Assembly: GCF_003966125.1 (NCBI RefSeq)
Contig: NZ_RXMA01000023.1
Coordinates: 24,762 to 88,761, forward strand
Direction of reading: 5' to 3'
Length of the DNA stretch: 64,000 bases
Source: Azospirillum griseum
GTDB taxonomy: Bacteria; Pseudomonadota; Alphaproteobacteria; Azospirillales; Azospirillaceae
Below the pieces are notes generated by a model, which was given only the letters and a program-made list of their open reading frames with translations, did no database searches and had not been told where the DNA came from. Shown one piece after another: positions 39,878 to 48,073 of the stretch. Position numbers and translations under genes: made by a program. The number at the start of each line of letters is the position of its first letter. The first letter of the stretch is position 1.

Positions 39878-41830
39878 GTGACGTCCAACATCGCCATCAC
39901 GCTGCCCGATGGCAGCGTTCGCGAGTTCGACCGGCCGGTGACGGGGGCGGAAATCGCCTTCTCCATCGGGCCGCGCCTTGCGAAAGACGCTCTTGCGGTC
40001 AAGATCGACGGGCAGGTGTTGGATCTCACCACCACCGTCGCGCAGAACGCCAAGATCGAGATCGTCACGCGCAACCACCCCGACGCCATCGAGGTGATCC
40101 GGCACGACGCCGCCCACGTGCTGGCCGACGCGGTGCAGAAGCTCTATCCCGGCACGCAGGTCACGATCGGCCCGTCGATCGCCACCGGCTTCTATTACGA
40201 CTTCGCCCGTGACGAGCCGTTCACGCCCGACGATCTGGAAAAGATCGAAGCGAAGATGCGCGAGCTGGTTGCCGCCGACATTCCCATCGTGCGCGAGGTC
40301 TGGAACCGCGACGACGCCATCGCCTATTTCAAGAATCTGGGCGAGCATTACAAGGCGGAGCTGATCGAGGCGATCCCGCAGGGCGAGCCGGTGTCGGTCT
40401 ACCGCCAGGGCGATTGGCTCGATCTGTGCCGTGGCCCGCACGCGCCGACCACCGGCAAGATCGGCAGCGGTTTCAAGCTGATGAAGGTGGCCGGGGCCTA
40501 TTGGCGCGGCGACAGCCGCAACCCGATGCTGCAACGCATCTATGGGACCGCCTGGCGCGACGAGAAGGAGCTGAAGGCCTACCTCCACCAGATCGAGGAA
40601 GCCGAGAAGCGCGACCACCGCAAGCTCGGCAAGGAACTCGACCTGTTCCACGTGCAGGAGGAGGCCGTCGGGTCGGTGTTCTGGCACCCCAAGGGCTGGA
40701 CGCTCTATCGCACGCTGGAAACCTACATCCGCACCAAGCTGCAAGCCGCCGGTTACGTCGAGGTGAAGACGCCGCAGCTGATCGACAGCTCGCTGTTCAA
40801 GGCGTCGGGTCACTGGGACATGTACGGCGACAACATGTTCAAGGTGGAGGCCGACGGCGGTGACAAGCTGCTGGGCGTCAAGCCGATGAACTGCCCCGGC
40901 CATGTGCAGATCTTCAAGCATGGCCTGCGCTCCTACCGCGACCTGCCGATCCGCATGGCCGAGTTCGGGGCCTGCCACCGCAACGAGCCGTCGGGTGCCC
41001 TGCACGGCATCATGCGCGTGCGCGCCTTCACCCAGGACGACGCGCACATCTTCTGCGCCGAAGACCAGGTGGCCAGCGAATCGGCGGAGTATTTCAAGCT
41101 TCAGCTGGGCGTCTACAAGGATCTCGGCTTCGACAAGATTTCGGTCAAGCTGGCCCTGCGCCCGGACGTCCGCACCGGTTCGGACGAGCTGTGGGACCGC
41201 GCCGAAGGGGCCTTGGCCGAAGCGCTGCGCAGCGCCGGGCTGGAGTATGAGGAGCTTCCCGGCGAGGGCGCGTTCTATGGCCCGAAGGTGGAATTCCACC
41301 TGACCGACGCCATCGGGCGCACCTGGCAGTGCGGCACCTTGCAGTATGATCCGAACCTGCCGAATCGGCTGGACGCCAGCTACATCGGCGAGGATGGCGC
41401 GCGCCACCGCCCGATCATGCTGCACCGGGCGATTCTCGGCTCGCTGGAACGCTTCATCGGCATGCTGATCGAGCATTACGCCGGAAAATTCCCGCTGTGG
41501 CTGTCGCCGGTGCAGGTCGTGGTGGCGACGATCACCAGCGACGCCGACGGTTACGCCGCCGAAGTGGTCAAGCTGTTGAAGCGCAACGGTGTTCGCGTCG
41601 AACTTGACGTGCGCAACGAGAAAATCAACCTGAAGGTCCGCGAGCACAGCCTGCAAAAGGTGCCGCTGATGCTGGTGGTGGGCAAGCGCGAGGCCGAAGA
41701 ACGCACCGTCGCCCTGCGTGTCCTGGGTGGAAAAGATCAGGAAGTGCTTGCGCTTGACGCTGCGGTTACTAAAATTGTCACTGACTGCCGGTCGCCTGCG
41801 GGTGATGCGGTGGACGACACGTTGTTTTAA
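39878..41830 (+). CDS. thrS: Threonine-tRNA ligase
   Basis: Class II aminoacyl-tRNA synthetase of 650 residues. Domains in order are TGS (I-A-I-T-L-P-D-G-S-V-R-E-F), the editing domain with H-D-A-A-H-V-L-A-D-A and, later, W-L-D-L-C-R-G-P-H, the catalytic core with N-C-P-G-H (zinc Cys) and R-M-A-E-F-G-A-C-H-R-N-E-P-S-G-A, and motif 3 H-R-A-I-L-G-S-L-E-R-F, then the anticodon-binding domain. GTG 39878 is chosen, with GGTGA five bases upstream; the frame opens at ATG 39716, which would add 54 low-complexity residues. It is controlled by the threonine attenuator and is followed by infC. Confidence 0.94.
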   Translation: MTSNIAITLPDGSVREFDRPVTGAEIAFSIGPRLAKDALAVKIDGQVLDLTTTVAQNAKIEIVTRNHPDAIEVIRHDAAHVLADAVQKLYPGTQVTIGPSIATGFYYDFARDEPFTPDDLEKIEAKMRELVAADIPIVREVWNRDDAIAYFKNLGEHYKAELIEAIPQGEPVSVYRQGDWLDLCRGPHAPTTGKIGSGFKLMKVAGAYWRGDSRNPMLQRIYGTAWRDEKELKAYLHQIEEAEKRDHRKLGKELDLFHVQEEAVGSVFWHPKGWTLYRTLETYIRTKLQAAGYVEVKTPQLIDSSLFKASGHWDMYGDNMFKVEADGGDKLLGVKPMNCPGHVQIFKHGLRSYRDLPIRMAEFGACHRNEPSGALHGIMRVRAFTQDDAHIFCAEDQVASESAEYFKLQLGVYKDLGFDKISVKLALRPDVRTGSDELWDRAEGALAEALRSAGLEYEELPGEGAFYGPKVEFHLTDAIGRTWQCGTLQYDPNLPNRLDASYIGEDGARHRPIMLHRAILGSLERFIGMLIEHYAGKFPLWLSPVQVVVATITSDADGYAAEVVKLLKRNGVRVELDVRNEKINLKVREHSLQKVPLMLVVGKREAEERTVALRVLGGKDQEVLALDAAVTKIVTDCRSPAGDAVDDTLF

Positions 41831-41849
41831 CCCCCCCCGGCCATGTCCG

Positions 41850-41874
41850 GCCGACCGTTCCAAGAGCGGTCGGC
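41850..41874 (+). promoter_or_regulatory. Hairpin between thrS and infC
   Basis: GCCGACCG (41850-41857) and CGGTCGGC (41867-41874) form an eight-base-pair stem, with no T-run behind it. It follows the C-run after thrS and lies 32 bases before the infC start. It could modulate readthrough or infC translation. Confidence 0.4.
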
Positions 41875-41906
41875 TCGGCGTGGCATCCAGCGATGGAGAA
41901 GCGTCC

Positions 41907-42443
41907 ATATCCAGGATCCCGTCAGAAGCCGCCCCCACCCGCGATGGTCCGCGTGTGAATCGGGAAATCACGGCTCGCTCTGTTCGTCTCGTCGGCGCTG
42001 ATGGCGAGATGATCGGTGTTGTGTCGCTGCGCGACGCGCTTTATGCCGCCGAAGACGCCGGTCTCGATCTGGTCGAGGTCGCGCCCCAGGCCGAACCGCC
42101 CGTCTGCAAGATCCTCGATTTTGGCAAGTTCAAATACGAGGCGCAGAAGAAGGCGAACGAAGCCCGCAAGAAGCAGAAGATCATCGAGGTGAAGGAGCTG
42201 AAGCTCCGTCCCAACATCGATGACAACGACTATGACGTGAAGATGCGTGCCGCTCGCCGCTTCCTGGAAGAGGGCGACAAGGTGAAAGTCACCATGCGCT
42301 TCCGTGGTCGCGAAATGGCCCACCAGGACATCGGCATGAACGTGCTGATGCGGGTGCGCGACGCGCTGGAAGACATCGTCAAGGTCGAACAGATGCCCAA
42401 GCTGGAAGGCCGCCAGATGATCATGGTTCTGGCACCGAAGTAA
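41907..42443 (+). CDS. infC: Translation initiation factor IF-3
   Basis: A protein of 178 residues that binds the 30S subunit and checks start codons. The IF3 pattern is clear: R-V-N-R-E-I-T-A-R-S-V-R-L-V, A-E-D-A-G-L-D-L-V-E-V-A-P-Q-A, P-P-V-C-K-I-L-D-F-G-K-F-K-Y-E, then I-D-D-N-D-Y-D-V-K and H-Q-D-I-G-M. The best start is AUA at 41907, since GGAG (41895-41898) lies eight bases upstream, it gives the E. coli-like length, and no in-frame ATG or GTG occurs near it; GTG 41955 would delete conserved residues. Rare starts are known for infC autoregulation. Confidence 0.94.
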   Translation: MSRIPSEAAPTRDGPRVNREITARSVRLVGADGEMIGVVSLRDALYAAEDAGLDLVEVAPQAEPPVCKILDFGKFKYEAQKKANEARKKQKIIEVKELKLRPNIDDNDYDVKMRAARRFLEEGDKVKVTMRFRGREMAHQDIGMNVLMRVRDALEDIVKVEQMPKLEGRQMIMVLAPK

Positions 42444-42487
42444 GGGTATCGGTGGTCGTGTGCGACCGCCGGATCTTCGCTGATCAA

Positions 42488-42535
42488 CGCTCCGGCCCTG
42501 TTCCGAGTCGCTCGGGACAGGGCCGGAGCGTTTTT
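42488..42535 (+). terminator. Very strong terminator after infC
   Basis: CGCTCCGGCCCTGT (42488-42501) pairs with ACAGGGCCGGAGCG (42517-42530), extended inside by CCGAG/CTCGG with a TCG loop. TTTTT follows. rpmI and rplT, often next to infC, are not here. Confidence 0.92.
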
Positions 42536-42560
42536 GCGCTCTGGTTGCCGCTTTTCGGCC

Positions 42561-43676
42561 TCAGCGCATCGGGGTGTCGTTCACCACGGCGATGCGGCAG
42601 CCCTTTTGCGTGTGCTTGTTGCAATTGTCCAAGGCCCCCTGGCGGGCGACGGCCTGATCGCGCTGGCCCGATTTCCAGCCGAACGCGCCATCGGGGGCGA
42701 TGGCGAAGGCCTTGTGATCCGGTGCCGCCAGATAATCCAGGAAGCCTTGGCGGTTGCGTTCCGCCAATTCCGGCGGTGGTGACAGCCGCGACTCCGGCAG
42801 CGCAATCAGGCTCTTGCGCGGGGCCAGACCGTTGGCGGCCAGAAACCGGTCCACATAGGGCGTCCACACCGGCATCGCGGCGGTGAAGAGATGGTGGCCG
42901 TCCTTGCCGTTGGCCGGGGCGTCGATGAACTCCGCCCGGCCCCCGGACTGGGTGAAGGCGGCGTGGAAACGGTGCGCCAACTCCGGCCAGAAGAACAGGT
43001 CGTTTTCCGAATAGATCCACAGGTGCGGGACCCGTGACGTGCGCCCGAACACGCCGAACGCGCTCACCAGCCGGTCGGCCTTGCACACGTCGTTGTCGCC
43101 GCGCGACCCGCGCCCACCGGCGAAGTTGATGACCGCCGCCAGCCCCGGCGGCGGGTTGGCGCTCAACGCCACGCTGGCCAGCCCGCCCGCCGACACACCG
43201 ACGGCGATGACCCGCGAGGCATCGGCGAAGGGCTGGCGCGCCATGTATTGGATGGCCTGCCGGATGTCGTCGGCGCTGCGCTCCCCCGACTGCACATAGT
43301 TCGGGTTGTCGCATGAGCCGTTGCTTTCGACGAATCCGCCACTGGAGCCGCCATAGCCCCGCCGCATCACCACCAGCGTCGCCCAACCCCGCCGGGCGAA
43401 CTCCTGCGCCTGCGGACCAAAGCGCAGCGGCGTCATGGTGGCGCGGTCCGCCGCGTCGCGCGGCGATCCGTGGCTGACGATGGCGATGGGAAAGGGGCCG
43501 GGGCCGGTCGGGCGAACCAGAAGCGCTTCCAGCGAGGCGCTGGACCCGTCGGAAAACTGCGCCGGGATGGTTTGCAACGCCTGGGTCAGGCCCTGGGCGC
43601 GCAAGACGGACGGGGTGCCGATGGCGGCGGCGCACAGAAACAGACACAAACCGACAAGGCGACGCGGAATCTTCAT
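42561..43676 (-). CDS. Secreted alpha/beta hydrolase with C-terminal Cys domain
   Basis: A protein of 371 residues with a signal peptide (M-K-I-P-R-R-L-V-G-L then L-F-L-C-A-A-A). The hydrolase has oxyanion-region H-G-S-P-R, the nucleophile elbow G-V-S-A-G-G, an acid region and H in K-D-G-H-H-L-F. The C-terminal 45 residues (A-F-A-I-A-P-D-G-A-F-G-W-K-S-G, then C-N-K-H-T-Q-K-G-C-R-I) look like a small DUF4189-like disulfide domain. It is related to dienelactone hydrolase or acetyl xylan esterase families; substrate is unknown. The ATG at 43676 is chosen because it begins the signal peptide. Confidence 0.8.
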   Translation of the reverse strand: MKIPRRLVGLCLFLCAAAIGTPSVLRAQGLTQALQTIPAQFSDGSSASLEALLVRPTGPGPFPIAIVSHGSPRDAADRATMTPLRFGPQAQEFARRGWATLVVMRRGYGGSSGGFVESNGSCDNPNYVQSGERSADDIRQAIQYMARQPFADASRVIAVGVSAGGLASVALSANPPPGLAAVINFAGGRGSRGDNDVCKADRLVSAFGVFGRTSRVPHLWIYSENDLFFWPELAHRFHAAFTQSGGRAEFIDAPANGKDGHHLFTAAMPVWTPYVDRFLAANGLAPRKSLIALPESRLSPPPELAERNRQGFLDYLAAPDHKAFAIAPDGAFGWKSGQRDQAVARQGALDNCNKHTQKGCRIAVVNDTPMR

Positions 43677-43745
43677 GGGGTGGTGTCCTGAACGAAGCCG
43701 GGAAGCGGTGCCAGCCTGCGTTGGCACGCGAACCGCGTCAACAGG

Positions 43746-44783
43746 TCAGCGGTCCGGGGCCAGCAGCGCGACGCCGACATAACCGGGGCTGTGGTTGCGG
43801 CGTGTGATCCGGTACCAGGAGCCGACGACCGCCTGGATGATCACGCGCTCGCCGCTGTCGAGCACATCGACCACCTTGGCGTCGCAGGCGGGGGCGACCC
43901 GCAGATTGGCCGCTGCGGTGGCGCGGGCGCTGCTTCCCACCGGAAGGGCGGGGCGCGCCTTGGCGGGCGACGCGTCGTCGGGCAAGGCGCATCCCCGGTC
44001 GCCCGGCGCGGCCTTGGCGTAGGAGCCGGGCGGCGCGGCAGCGACCGCCGCGCGGCTGGCGTCGCCGCTGTTGGTCGGGGGGAGATCGGCGAGATGGGCG
44101 GCGCTGATGTAGCCCAGGCTTTTCCCCTTGCGGCCCACCCGCACCCACCCGTCATTGCTGCGGTCGATCACATCCAAGCGCTCCCCCGGATCGAGCGCGT
44201 CGAGCACCAGGCCCTTGCCGCTGGGCGTGGCCCGCACATAGACCCCGGCGGTGGTGACAACCCGCTGGGGTGCCGCCGCTGTCGCGGCGGCGGCCGTCCG
44301 GGTGTCCATGGCTGGAGCCGGTGCGGATACGGGGGCCGACTCCGGCATTGCGGCGGGAACCGTCGCCACGGTCGGGGGGGCGGGCGGGGCGACGGTGGGG
44401 GGGGCGGCGGCGGGCGGCGGGTCCGCAACGGCCTTGGCCAGCGGCGGCGGATCGGGGACGCGTTCCGGCGGTGGCGGCGCGGCGGGTGCGGCGGGCGGTG
44501 CTTTTTCCGCGAGCGGTGCGGCCTTGGCCGGGGCCATCGGTTTCGGCGGCGATCCGGGCACGCGCACCGGGGACAGCGGTGCCGCGATCTGCGGCAGCGG
44601 TGCCGACATCGGTGCGATGGCGATGGCGGCGCGCGGCGTCAGGCGGGGCGGGGCGACCGACGGCAACGGGGCCGGGGTGAATCGCTCCTCCACCGGGGCG
44701 GCCAGGGCCGTCGTCTGCGGCAGGCCGACCGGCAGCAGCGCCAGCAGAACCGCCACCCGGAACCGTGTTGCCGTGGCCGTCAT
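43746..44783 (-). CDS. Secreted protein with two SH3b domains
   Basis: A protein of 345 residues with a signal peptide (hydrophobic V-A-V-L-L-A-L-L-P-V-G-L, then A-L-A-A). Residues about 35-165 are a low-complexity Pro/Ala-rich linker. Two SH3-like repeats follow: about 175-230 (V-Y-V-R-A-T-P-S-G, then G-E-R-L-D-V-I-D-R-S-N-D-G-W-V-R-V) and about 285-340 (N-L-R-V-A-P-A-C, then G-E-R-V-I-I-Q-A-V-V-G-S-W-Y-R-I). Bacterial SH3b domains bind peptidoglycan or cell-wall peptides. It follows the 402-residue envelope-protein gene after seven bases, so it is the second gene of an operon. Confidence 0.78.
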   Translation of the reverse strand: MTATATRFRVAVLLALLPVGLPQTTALAAPVEERFTPAPLPSVAPPRLTPRAAIAIAPMSAPLPQIAAPLSPVRVPGSPPKPMAPAKAAPLAEKAPPAAPAAPPPPERVPDPPPLAKAVADPPPAAAPPTVAPPAPPTVATVPAAMPESAPVSAPAPAMDTRTAAAATAAAPQRVVTTAGVYVRATPSGKGLVLDALDPGERLDVIDRSNDGWVRVGRKGKSLGYISAAHLADLPPTNSGDASRAAVAAAPPGSYAKAAPGDRGCALPDDASPAKARPALPVGSSARATAAANLRVAPACDAKVVDVLDSGERVIIQAVVGSWYRITRRNHSPGYVGVALLAPDR

Positions 44784-44790
44784 CGCGCCG

Positions 44791-45999
44791 TCAATCCAGG
44801 GTGATGCGGGCGATCAGGGCGGGCAGCGTCTGGCAGCGCAGCAGCCCGTCCAAGGTCTGATGCTCGCTCAACCGCAGCGACAGGGTGCAGCCGGAGGAAC
44901 TGAGCGTCAGCTCCGTTTGGGCCAGCGAGCCGATGATGGTGGACATTTTGGCGACGGCGTGGCCGGGCGCGCCCATCCGCCCGGCGATGGTCCCGTTGAT
45001 CCGGGTGAACCCATCGAACTCCACCGTGAACGGCCCCAGATTTTGCAGGGCGGCTTCGGACCCCGCGTCCTCTTTGGTGGCAAAAAGCTGGACCGGAGCG
45101 GAACTGCGGCGGGCCACCCAGTCCTTGAGCGCCAGATTGGCCAGGATCGGGTCGCGGCTTTGCAGCGCGGCCTCGCTCGCCACCTGCCGCAGCGCCGGAT
45201 CGTTGCCGCCCAGCGCGGCTTCGAAGGTGGCGATCTTCACGGCGCGGTCGGGTCCCAGCAGCTTGGCCCGCACCTCGGTGATCTGGGCGGCGCGGGTTTC
45301 GGCGGCGGCGCGTTCCTTCTCCGCGCGCTCCGCCGCGATCTTGGCCGACGCCTCGCTCTGGGCCAGCCACGCCTCATCGCGGGCGCGGCGGGCGGCGTCC
45401 TCGGCGGCGCGTTGCTGGGCCTCGCGTTCCAACCGCTCGCGCGCGGCTTGGGCCTCGGGGGTGCCGAGAACGACCGGTTGACCCGGCCATTCGTCCAGCG
45501 GCTTGCCCAGCCCGTCGAGCACGTCGGGGTTCTGCGCGGTGAAACGCACGGTCCAGCCGTTGGCCCCGCGCGTGGCCACGGCCTTGGCGGTCAGGGTCTT
45601 TTCCAGCCCGGCGTCGGCCACCGGGCGCAGGAACGTCACCGTCCCGTCGCGGCTGTCGAACAGGAAGGTCGGCTTGCCCAGCGCCAACCCCAGCGTGACC
45701 TTGGCGCTGACGCGCGGGTCGGCGACCTTGGCGTCCCGGTCTTTGTCTTTGGCGGGGGCGGCGGGTGGGGTGACGTCCAGCGTGACCGATTCGACGCGCC
45801 ACAAGGGCGGGACCAGACGCCCGAGATCGTTGCGGATCGCCTCCTCGGCGGCGGCGGCGAGGGTGGCGGGATCGGTGGCCTGGCTTTGGGTTAGGGTTTG
45901 GGCGATCGCGTGGACCGGGGCCGTCAGACCAACGGTTCCGCCAACGGTCAGCGCCAGCGCCAGAACCGCCGCAAATCGCCTGTCCGCCGGTCGCACCAT
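44791..45999 (-). CDS. Secreted envelope protein of unknown function
   Basis: A protein of 402 residues that I do not recognise. It has a signal peptide (M-V-R-P-A-D-R-R-F, hydrophobic A-A-V-L-A-L-A-L-T-V-G-G, cleavage after V-H-A). A beta-rich N-terminal half (V-T-F-L-R-P-V-A-D-A-G-L) is followed by a coiled coil of about 80 residues rich in Ala, Arg and Glu (E-R-L-E-R-E-A-Q-Q-R-A), then a beta-rich C-terminal domain. An in-frame start at 46176 gives a longer, non-secreted frame and is disfavoured. It is in one unit with the SH3b gene, suggesting a shared envelope role. Confidence 0.6.
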   Translation of the reverse strand: MVRPADRRFAAVLALALTVGGTVGLTAPVHAIAQTLTQSQATDPATLAAAAEEAIRNDLGRLVPPLWRVESVTLDVTPPAAPAKDKDRDAKVADPRVSAKVTLGLALGKPTFLFDSRDGTVTFLRPVADAGLEKTLTAKAVATRGANGWTVRFTAQNPDVLDGLGKPLDEWPGQPVVLGTPEAQAARERLEREAQQRAAEDAARRARDEAWLAQSEASAKIAAERAEKERAAAETRAAQITEVRAKLLGPDRAVKIATFEAALGGNDPALRQVASEAALQSRDPILANLALKDWVARRSSAPVQLFATKEDAGSEAALQNLGPFTVEFDGFTRINGTIAGRMGAPGHAVAKMSTIIGSLAQTELTLSSSGCTLSLRLSEHQTLDGLLRCQTLPALIARITLD

Positions 46000-46264
46000 C
46001 GCCCCAATCCCTCCCCGCCGGGTCTTGCACCACGCGGCCACTGGTATAGCGAAGCGGTGGGGAAGGGAAGCGGGTTTTGCCGGGGAAAGACCGGGCAACC
46101 GCCGCGCCGCACTCGCCGGAAGGCGTGCGTTGGCTGATATACCGCGACCAGCGGTCGAATTAAGCTTTGATGGCACACGCCACTTGCAATATCTTCACAC
46201 AAATGGATGTATATCCGCCCGATGGGGATGGCGGATTCGCAACGGATGGGGATCAGGACGTCAC

Positions 46265-46579
46265 ATGGCGGGTGAGGGTAAGGAAGGGCCGATCCTGGTC
46301 TGCCGCAACGTGAAGGTCAGCGGACGGCGCACCAGCCTGCGGATGGAGCCGTATATTTGGGATTCCTTGAAGGAAATCTGTGAGCGCGAGCGCCTGACTC
46401 TCAACGAAATCTGCACCGAGATCGACAGCCGCCGGGGTGACGCCAACCTGACCGCCTCCATTCGTGTGTTCATCGTCAGCTATTACCGAACCGCCGTCGG
46501 CAACCGGGGCTTTGCCGAGGATGGTCCGTCGCCGCTCCTGCGCCGCGCCCTCGACGACGCGGTGCCGGTGGAGGATTGA
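46265..46579 (+). CDS. Ribbon-helix-helix domain protein
   Basis: A small protein of 104 residues with the RHH_4 family pattern (PF13467): V-C-R-N-V-K-V-S-G-R-R-T-S-L-R-M-E-P-Y-I-W-D-S-L, R-L-T-L-N-E-I-C-T-E-I-D, and N-L-T-A-S-I-R-V-F-I-V-S-Y-Y. It is likely a dimeric DNA-binding regulator with the beta strand at R-R-T-S-L-R-M. Unlike most RHH antitoxins it has no partner toxin. Target genes are unknown. It is divergent from the 402-residue gene, with about 265 bases between. Confidence 0.82.
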   Translation: MAGEGKEGPILVCRNVKVSGRRTSLRMEPYIWDSLKEICERERLTLNEICTEIDSRRGDANLTASIRVFIVSYYRTAVGNRGFAEDGPSPLLRRALDDAVPVED

Positions 46580-46749
46580 CACGGGCGACCGATGGCCGAG
46601 TCGCCCAAGATTCGCCCGACCTGTGCCTGTTGAGTGAGCAGAGACGCCTGCCCGTTGGGCCGAACCCGGTCTGAAGCGCCCCGCAAGGCGCTGGCACGCG
46701 GTGTGCTGCGTTCCATGGGTTGCTTCACCCCGACCCGGGACCGTCCACC

Positions 46750-48066
46750 ATGCCCGCCCCCCGCTCCACCGCTCCACGCCCGCGCGCCGATGGGCTGGAA
46801 ACCGCCGCCATCACCCTGGGCTATGTGCCGCTGACCGACAGCGCGCCGCTGATCGTCGGGATGGAAAAGGGGTTTTTCGCTGCCGAAGGGCTGACGGTGA
46901 CGCTGTCGCGTGAACCCTCCTGGTCGAACATCCGCGACAAGCTGGCGGTCGGGCTGCTGGACGGCGCGCACATCCTCAGCGGCCTGTTGCTGGCGATGGC
47001 GGCGGGGGTGGGCTGTGTGCCGGTCCCGACGCGCACCGCCCACGCGTTGGGGCAGAACGGCAACGCCATCACCCTGTCCGCCGACCTGCACGCCAGCATG
47101 GTGGCCGCCGACCCGCAGGCGATGGCCGAATGCCCGCTGACCGCCCGCGCCCTGCGCCCGGTGATCGACGCCAACCGCGCCGCCGGGCTGCCGCCGCTGA
47201 CCTTCGGCGTCGTGTTCTCGGTGGCCAACCACGCCTATCAACTGCGCTGGTGGCTGGCGGCTGCGGGGATCGACCCCGACCGCGACGTGCGCCTTGTCAC
47301 CGTGCCGCCGCCGCGCATGGTCGCCAGCCTGACGGCGGGCGACATCGTCGGCTTTTGCGTCGGCGAACCCTGGAACAGTCTGGCGGTGGCCGAGGGCGTC
47401 GGCCGCATCGCCATCACCGGCTGCGAATTGTGGAACGGTGCCCCGGAAAAGGTGCTGGGCGTGCTCGCCGCCTGGGCCGACGCCCACCCCAACAGCCACC
47501 GCGCCGTGATCCGCGCGCTGCTCGCCGCGCAAGCGTGGTTGGACGATCCCGGCAACCGGGTGGAGGCCGCCGCCCTGCTCGCCGACCCGCGTTATCTGGG
47601 CGTGCCGCAGGCGGTGGTGGAACGCTCCCTGACCGGGCGATTGCGCTGTGGGCCGGGGGAGGCGGTGGTCGCGCTGCCGGAGTTCCACCGTTTCCACCGC
47701 AGCGCCGCCGCCTTTCCCTGGCGGTCGCACGCGCAATGGCTGTTGGCGCAGATGCTGCGCTGGGGCCAGTTGGATCCGGCGACCGACGCGGCCGCGCTGG
47801 CCGCGCGCGTCTACGACACCGACACCCACCGGCAGGCCCAGCGCGAGCGCGGCGACGCCGTGCCCCTGATCGACGGCAAGCTGGAGGGCCTCCACCCCGG
47901 CCCCTGGATTCTGGAGGAGGCCACGGCCCCCATCCCGATGGAGCGGGATTGTTTCTTTGACGGAACGATCTTCGACCCGGCCAATCCGGCCCCGACCGAT
48001 CCGGTGACGACCAATCCGGTGGTGGCGGCGCGTGCGCACCGTTCGATCACCGGAACAATCGGCTGA
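46750..48066 (+). CDS. nasS: NasS-like cytosolic nitrate sensor
   Basis: A protein of 438 residues of the NrtA/CmpA substrate-binding family. It lacks a signal peptide or Tat motif, which marks it as NasS-like and cytoplasmic rather than a periplasmic transporter subunit. The motif L-G-Y-V-P-L-T-D-S-A-P-L-I-V-G-M-E-K-G-F-F is followed by W-S-N-I-R-D-K-L-A-V-G-L-L-D-G-A-H-I-L and G-C-V-P-V. Known NasS sequesters the antiterminator NasT until nitrate binds. No NasT (ANTAR) or nitrate reductase gene is near. ATG 46750 is preferred over 46720. Confidence 0.78.
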   Translation: MPAPRSTAPRPRADGLETAAITLGYVPLTDSAPLIVGMEKGFFAAEGLTVTLSREPSWSNIRDKLAVGLLDGAHILSGLLLAMAAGVGCVPVPTRTAHALGQNGNAITLSADLHASMVAADPQAMAECPLTARALRPVIDANRAAGLPPLTFGVVFSVANHAYQLRWWLAAAGIDPDRDVRLVTVPPPRMVASLTAGDIVGFCVGEPWNSLAVAEGVGRIAITGCELWNGAPEKVLGVLAAWADAHPNSHRAVIRALLAAQAWLDDPGNRVEAAALLADPRYLGVPQAVVERSLTGRLRCGPGEAVVALPEFHRFHRSAAAFPWRSHAQWLLAQMLRWGQLDPATDAAALAARVYDTDTHRQAQRERGDAVPLIDGKLEGLHPGPWILEEATAPIPMERDCFFDGTIFDPANPAPTDPVTTNPVVAARAHRSITGTIG

Positions 48067-48073
48067 AACGCTG

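Noticed and set aside
39557..41971. An 804-codon minus-strand frame opposite thrS
   Set aside because: It is a shadow of thrS in a GC-rich genome, with no domain pattern and no ribosome-binding site.
46184..46215. A promoter TTGCAA...TATATC before the RHH gene
   Set aside because: The spacer is 20 bases, too long for a confident call.
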